From positions 25,122-89,121 of the forward strand of contig JBBSQX010000014.1 of NCBI GenBank assembly GCA_038243605.1: DNA of 64,000 nucleotides, written 5' to 3'. The stretch is from Terrimesophilobacter sp038243605 (GTDB lineage Bacteria; Actinomycetota; Actinomycetes; Actinomycetales; Microbacteriaceae). Made by a program: the position numbers and the translations under genes. Positions within the stretch are counted from its first letter, which is position 1, and each line of letters begins with the position of its first letter. Below the pieces are notes generated by a model. That model ran no database searches, was not told the DNA's origin, and was given only the letters and a program-made list of their open reading frames with translations. This document shows positions 60,840-64,000 of this stretch, piece after piece.

Positions 60840-61604
60840 ATGGATGCCGACGGACTCTCGAAGCACGCTCCTCCGTTAGGCAGCCGCGCCATCCTACGGC
60901 AACGCTGGAGTGAGGTGACGTTTCTGCATTGGAGGGTCACGGCAGGCGACGTTGCGCCGTACATGCCTGAGGGCTGCACCCCCGACCTGATTGACGAGAG
61001 CGCGTGGGTGGGGCTTATTGCTTTTCAGATGTCGAAGAGTTCATTCTTTGGCGGCCCCAGCATCCCCTGGCTTGGCAACTTTCCTGAAGTCAACGTTCGC
61101 CTGTACTCGATTGATGAACACGGCAATCGCGGGGTTGTCTTTCTCAGCTTGGAAGCCTCACACCTCATCCCGGTGCTGGTCGCGCAGGCGGCATTCGGCC
61201 TGAAATATCGCTGGGCGTCAATGAAACTAGGGAAGCGCGATGGCAAGGTCGCGTACCGCACACGGCGTCACGGGCAACCGGATGCTGCATCCCACATCAT
61301 CGTGCGCCCCGGCCATGATGCCCGGGCCAATGCAGCGATCACGACTGACCCCATTGCCACCTTCTTGACCGCACGGTGGGGGTTTCACGAACGCCACCTC
61401 TGCCACACGATCTACTGCCGCAACCGGCACGAACCCTGGCCACTTCAGCATGCTGAGCTTGTGCACCTCGAGGACGGATTGCTGGCCGCGGCCGGCTTCA
61501 CAGGTTTAGCGGATCGCGCCCCCGACTCGGTGCTGTACGCGTCTGAGGTGACGACGGAATTCGCGGCGCCGCAACGTGGACATCGACTTCGGCGATTAGG
61601 TTAG
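60840..61604 (+). CDS. DUF2071 (YqjF-like) protein
   Basis: This 254-residue soluble protein has the DUF2071 pattern: WSEVTFLHWRV, PYMPEGCTPDLIDESAWVGLIAFQM, FPEVNVRLYS and GVVFLSLEAS. The family belongs to the acetoacetate-decarboxylase-like beta-barrel group, and its function is unsettled. A TAATCT box lies 9 nt before the ATG, so the leader is minimal or absent. Its stop overlaps the convergent DUF2510 gene by 9 bases. Confidence 0.88.
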   Translation: MDADGLSKHAPPLGSRAILRQRWSEVTFLHWRVTAGDVAPYMPEGCTPDLIDESAWVGLIAFQMSKSSFFGGPSIPWLGNFPEVNVRLYSIDEHGNRGVVFLSLEASHLIPVLVAQAAFGLKYRWASMKLGKRDGKVAYRTRRHGQPDAASHIIVRPGHDARANAAITTDPIATFLTARWGFHERHLCHTIYCRNRHEPWPLQHAELVHLEDGLLAAAGFTGLADRAPDSVLYASEVTTEFAAPQRGHRLRRLG

Positions 61605-62024
61605 CTTCTCAAACACCATCGTTGCCTGGATGCGGTCGCCGCCGCCTATGCCCTTGCTTCCTGAGGAGGCCGTCGTGATGGTGTGCAGGCGGTATCCGAG
61701 GGAGGCTTGCGCGTTCACTGCGCGCTCCAGCTCGGTGAGGTTGCCAGAGCCGGTGCCCCACAGTTTCTCCTTCAGAATGACCTGAAGGACCACGTAGCTC
61801 GCACCCTGCGCAGCCGGTCGAGGTTGGGCGCCCGCAACAGATTGCGCTTCGATGCTGCTGATTATGCCACCTATTCCGCCGGCGTGAGGCTGCTGTTCCT
61901 GAAAATTCTCGGTCCAGTTTTGGCCATCCCACCAGCGCTGCTTGCCAGAGCCGTCGTCGTACCAACCTGCTTGATTTTGAGCCACCAGTTCCTCGTTTCT
62001 GCCTCGAGCCAGAGACGTCGCCAT
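61596..62024 (-). CDS. DUF2510/DUF4177 small protein
   Basis: This 142-residue protein has AGWYDDGSGKQRWWDGQNW, a DUF2510 motif (about 19-37), then a Gly/Ala-rich linker and a DUF4177-like domain (SYVVLQVILKEKL to ATMVFEKL, about 76-141). DUF2510 is a short actinobacterial domain often found in membrane or secreted contexts; no membrane helix is seen here. A GTG at 61985, closer to the domain, is an alternative start. Confidence 0.8.
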   Translation of the reverse strand: MATSLARGRNEELVAQNQAGWYDDGSGKQRWWDGQNWTENFQEQQPHAGGIGGIISSIEAQSVAGAQPRPAAQGASYVVLQVILKEKLWGTGSGNLTELERAVNAQASLGYRLHTITTASSGSKGIGGGDRIQATMVFEKLT

Positions 62025-62104
62025 CCTATTCCGCGCCCAGTGTCTTCGGTGCGAGTGAGTTCGCCGAGGTCGGGTGCCCGTGCCATGCCACTTATTCTTG
62101 ATCC

Positions 62105-62680
62105 ATGTTCATGAGACGTATCGTTGCTCGCCTGTTTTGGACCTTCAGCCGATGGCAACTCGTGACTGAGCCCGCGCCGGGTCGCCCTTCCGTGCTGATT
62201 GGGGCACCGCACACGTCGAACTGGGACTTCGTCTTGATGCTCGCAATCTGCTGGAAACTCGACATGCACATTAAATGGCTGGGCAAGAAGAGCCTCTTCC
62301 GCGGGTGGCGAGGGCCGATAATGCGACGCCTCGGTGGCATCCCCGTCGACAGGGACGCGCCCAGCCGCGTCGTCGCCGAGGTCGTTGAACGCATGCAGTC
62401 GGGTGAGGTGTTCGGTCTGGTTGTGACGCCGGACGGCACCCGCAGAGGGCACACCCAGTGGAAGTCGGGCTTCTACCGCATCGCCCGCGAAGCCCAGATA
62501 CCCGTCACATTGGGCTACGTCGACCGCACCACGATGACCACAGGCCTCGGCCCGACCTTCGAGCTTTCCGGTGTTTTATCGAACGATATGGATCGCATCC
62601 GTGCCTTCTACGCCGACAAGGCGGGGGTGCGGCCCGAGCACCGAGTCGAGCCGCGAGTGAGTGAAGAACAAACATCCTGA
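62105..62680 (+). CDS. 1-acyl-glycerol-3-phosphate acyltransferase-like (PlsC domain)
   Basis: This 191-residue acyltransferase shows the HX4D catalytic motif in APHTSNWDFV (about 35-40), LGGIPVDRDA (acceptor binding) and VVTPDGTRR. This short subgroup is widespread in bacteria and may act in phospholipid or other acyl transfer. TATTCT (62093-62098) lies 6 nt before the ATG, so leaderless. It is followed 99 nt later by the histidine phosphatase. Confidence 0.88.
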   Translation: MFMRRIVARLFWTFSRWQLVTEPAPGRPSVLIGAPHTSNWDFVLMLAICWKLDMHIKWLGKKSLFRGWRGPIMRRLGGIPVDRDAPSRVVAEVVERMQSGEVFGLVVTPDGTRRGHTQWKSGFYRIAREAQIPVTLGYVDRTTMTTGLGPTFELSGVLSNDMDRIRAFYADKAGVRPEHRVEPRVSEEQTS

Positions 62681-62779
62681 GCGCGCAGCTCCCTGCATGG
62701 GGGCCCGAACTGCCCTCTGTCGCGAGAGGCGCGCCCCGTACGTTCGCACCGTTGCCGCCGTGGTGCTTAGGCTGGCGGT

Positions 62780-63484
62780 ATGGCGACAGTGATTCTCGTG
62801 CGGCACGGCCGCACCACGGCGAATGCAACGGGCGTGCTGGCAGGCAGGGCCGCCGGCGTCGACTTGGACCACATTGGGCACGACCAAGCGGCCCTCACCG
62901 CTGACCGACTCGCGGCCGTTCCTCTGGTCGCGGTGGTCTCGAGCCCGCTTGAGCGCTGTCGGCAGACCGCCCAGCACATCCTCGATCGGCAGGCAGGTAC
63001 GCCACACGCGCCGGTCGATCTCGATCTCGATCTTGATCTCATCGAATGCGACTATGGCCAGTGGCAGGGCCGCTCGCTCACCGAACTTGCGACCGAGGAT
63101 CTATGGCCGCTGGTGCAGGCGCAACCATCTGCCGTCGTCTTCCCCGGCGGTGAATCCATGGCCGCGATGCAGGCCCGTTCGGTGGCAGCGATCCGCCGCC
63201 ACGATGCATCCGTCGAAGGCGAGCACGGGCCAGAGGCCGTGTGGGTCGCGGTCAGCCACGGTGACATCATCAAGTCGATACTCGCCGACGCGCTCGGCAT
63301 GCACCTCGACTTGTTCCAGCGCATCACCGTGGGCCCCGCCTCCGTATCGGTCGTGCGCTACGGCGCCAGCCGGCCCACCGTGCACGCGACCAACACCGAC
63401 GCGGGTGATCTCTCGTGGCTGTCGAAGGGCATCCGATCCGGCGATGCACCGGTGGGCGGCGGCGCAGGGCACGAAGCGCCGTAA
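62780..63484 (+). CDS. histidine phosphatase family protein (MSMEG_4193 type)
   Basis: This 234-residue phosphoglycerate-mutase-like phosphatase has the catalytic VRHGRTTANATG (His9), SSPLERCRQTA and AVSHGDIIKSILAD (second His). The MSMEG_4193 subfamily is suggested by the neighbour DUF3090 gene, the usual actinobacterial pair. TAGGCT lies 6 nt before the ATG, hence leaderless. The substrate is unknown. Confidence 0.9.
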   Translation: MATVILVRHGRTTANATGVLAGRAAGVDLDHIGHDQAALTADRLAAVPLVAVVSSPLERCRQTAQHILDRQAGTPHAPVDLDLDLDLIECDYGQWQGRSLTELATEDLWPLVQAQPSAVVFPGGESMAAMQARSVAAIRRHDASVEGEHGPEAVWVAVSHGDIIKSILADALGMHLDLFQRITVGPASVSVVRYGASRPTVHATNTDAGDLSWLSKGIRSGDAPVGGGAGHEAP

Positions 63485-63508
63485 ACCCTGTGCGTTTAGA
63501 GTATTAAC

Positions 63509-64000
63509 ATGCCTCCACGTGCCCTCGAGTTCGACTGGCCTGATCGGGCCGTCGTCGGCACCATCGGCCTCCCGGGGGCGCGCACGTTCTACCTCCAGGT
63601 GCGTTCAGGGACGCAGATAGTGAGCATCGCTCTCGAGAAGCAGCAGTCGGCTCTACTCGCGGAGAAGATCGACGAGATCCTCGACCAGCTCATCACCATC
63701 GACGGTAACCCCTTCAGCGTTCCCACGAGCACGCCACTCGAACTCGTCGACAACGATCAGCTCGAGGCCGTTCAGGAGCACTTCCGCACCGGCGCCATGA
63801 ACTTGGGCTGGGACCCGGCTACGGCCCAGCTCGTCATAGAGGCGTACCCTCTCACGCACGACAATGACGATGACGGATTGCCGGATGAGCACAGCGAGAT
63901 GCTACTGGTGCGGATGCCGGTAGGTGCCGCCCGCGCATTCGCCACGCGCACTCGTGAGATCGTGGGCGCCGGACGCCCGCTGTGCCCGTTCTGCGCTCAG
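63509..64000 (+). CDS. DUF3090 protein, cut by the window end
   Basis: 164 codons are visible and open to the last base. The start MPPRALEFDWPDRAVVGTIG and the segment GARTFYLQVRSG are typical of DUF3090, and the visible end PLCPFCAQ carries a CPxC metal-type motif that in the family is followed by a short tail. TAGAGT (63497-63502) lies 6 nt before the ATG. In actinobacteria this gene follows the histidine phosphatase and precedes a kinase-like SCO1664 gene, expected just beyond the window. Confidence 0.88.
   Translation, partial: MPPRALEFDWPDRAVVGTIGLPGARTFYLQVRSGTQIVSIALEKQQSALLAEKIDEILDQLITIDGNPFSVPTSTPLELVDNDQLEAVQEHFRTGAMNLGWDPATAQLVIEAYPLTHDNDDDGLPDEHSEMLLVRMPVGAARAFATRTREIVGAGRPLCPFCAQ

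Overview
The window is a gene-dense piece of an actinobacterial chromosome with moderately high GC. Several features point to the family Microbacteriaceae: a diaminopimelate lysine/cell-wall branch with succinylated intermediates (dapC, dapD, dapE), a mycothiol-type deacetylase next to a 7Fe ferredoxin, small actinobacterial proteins (DUF3117, DUF3090, DUF2510/DUF4177), an unlinked tatB, and many leaderless genes whose start codon lies 6-9 nt after a TANNNT -10 box. I saw no rRNA, tRNA, prophage, IS element or CRISPR array. The assignment rests on gene content read by eye, not on a database search.

Layout. 1-11.7 kb: a ferritin-like protein, a DEAD-box helicase, an autoregulated-looking GntR/ABC exporter operon, a PHP phosphoesterase divergent from an exo/endonuclease-phosphatase, aminopeptidase P, a stress protein, and a cluster of MgtE-cytosolic-domain protein, DUF1003 protein and Mrp ATPase. 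11.8-15.4 kb: amidohydrolase/peroxiredoxin operon, a small membrane protein, and a second GntR/membrane-protein pair. 15.5-20 kb: a sphingosine-1-phosphate-lyase-like PLP enzyme with an MFS carrier, divergent from an aldehyde dehydrogenase with a hydrophobic C-terminal tail; the two sides share the TA of their -10 boxes. 20-25.7 kb: DUF1697, tatB, O-methyltransferase/Nudix, DUF3117, a PIG-V-like glycosyltransferase, dapE and dapD. 25.8-29.8 kb: gltA, then the operon PIG-L deacetylase-fdxA-dapC.

29.8-37.8 kb: the iron-uptake operon efeUOB behind a DtxR/IdeR-like box, then an 1128-residue regulator (N-terminal AAA/STAND ATPase, C-terminal SARP/BTAD module) flanked on both sides by paralogous small lipoproteins. 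This flanked regulator is the best candidate here for an undescribed signalling unit. 37.9-47.3 kb: typA and an oligopeptide ABC importer with two substrate-binding lipoproteins. 47.6-48.8 kb: a DCC-family protein and a CPBP-family membrane protein. 48.8-53.6 kb: a repeat element and the gcvT-gcvH-gcvP glycine cleavage operon under a tandem glycine riboswitch. 53.7-64 kb: a CASTOR/POLLUX-type channel, acyl-CoA dehydrogenase, a lipoprotein, two GNAT acetyltransferases (one apparently frameshifted), a Ppx/GppA phosphatase, DUF2071, DUF2510/DUF4177, an acyltransferase, a histidine phosphatase, and a DUF3090 gene cut by the window end.

No stretch above 300 bases lacks a gene. The longest gaps (1-191, 2579-2812, 29753-29960, 47345-47587) hold repeats, hairpins or promoter elements described below. 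Two dispersed repeat families occur: a 22-bp inverted repeat at 2664-2725 with a relative at 59683-59730, and a CCCTGAGG...AAGGG element at 11695-11800 and 48824-48963.
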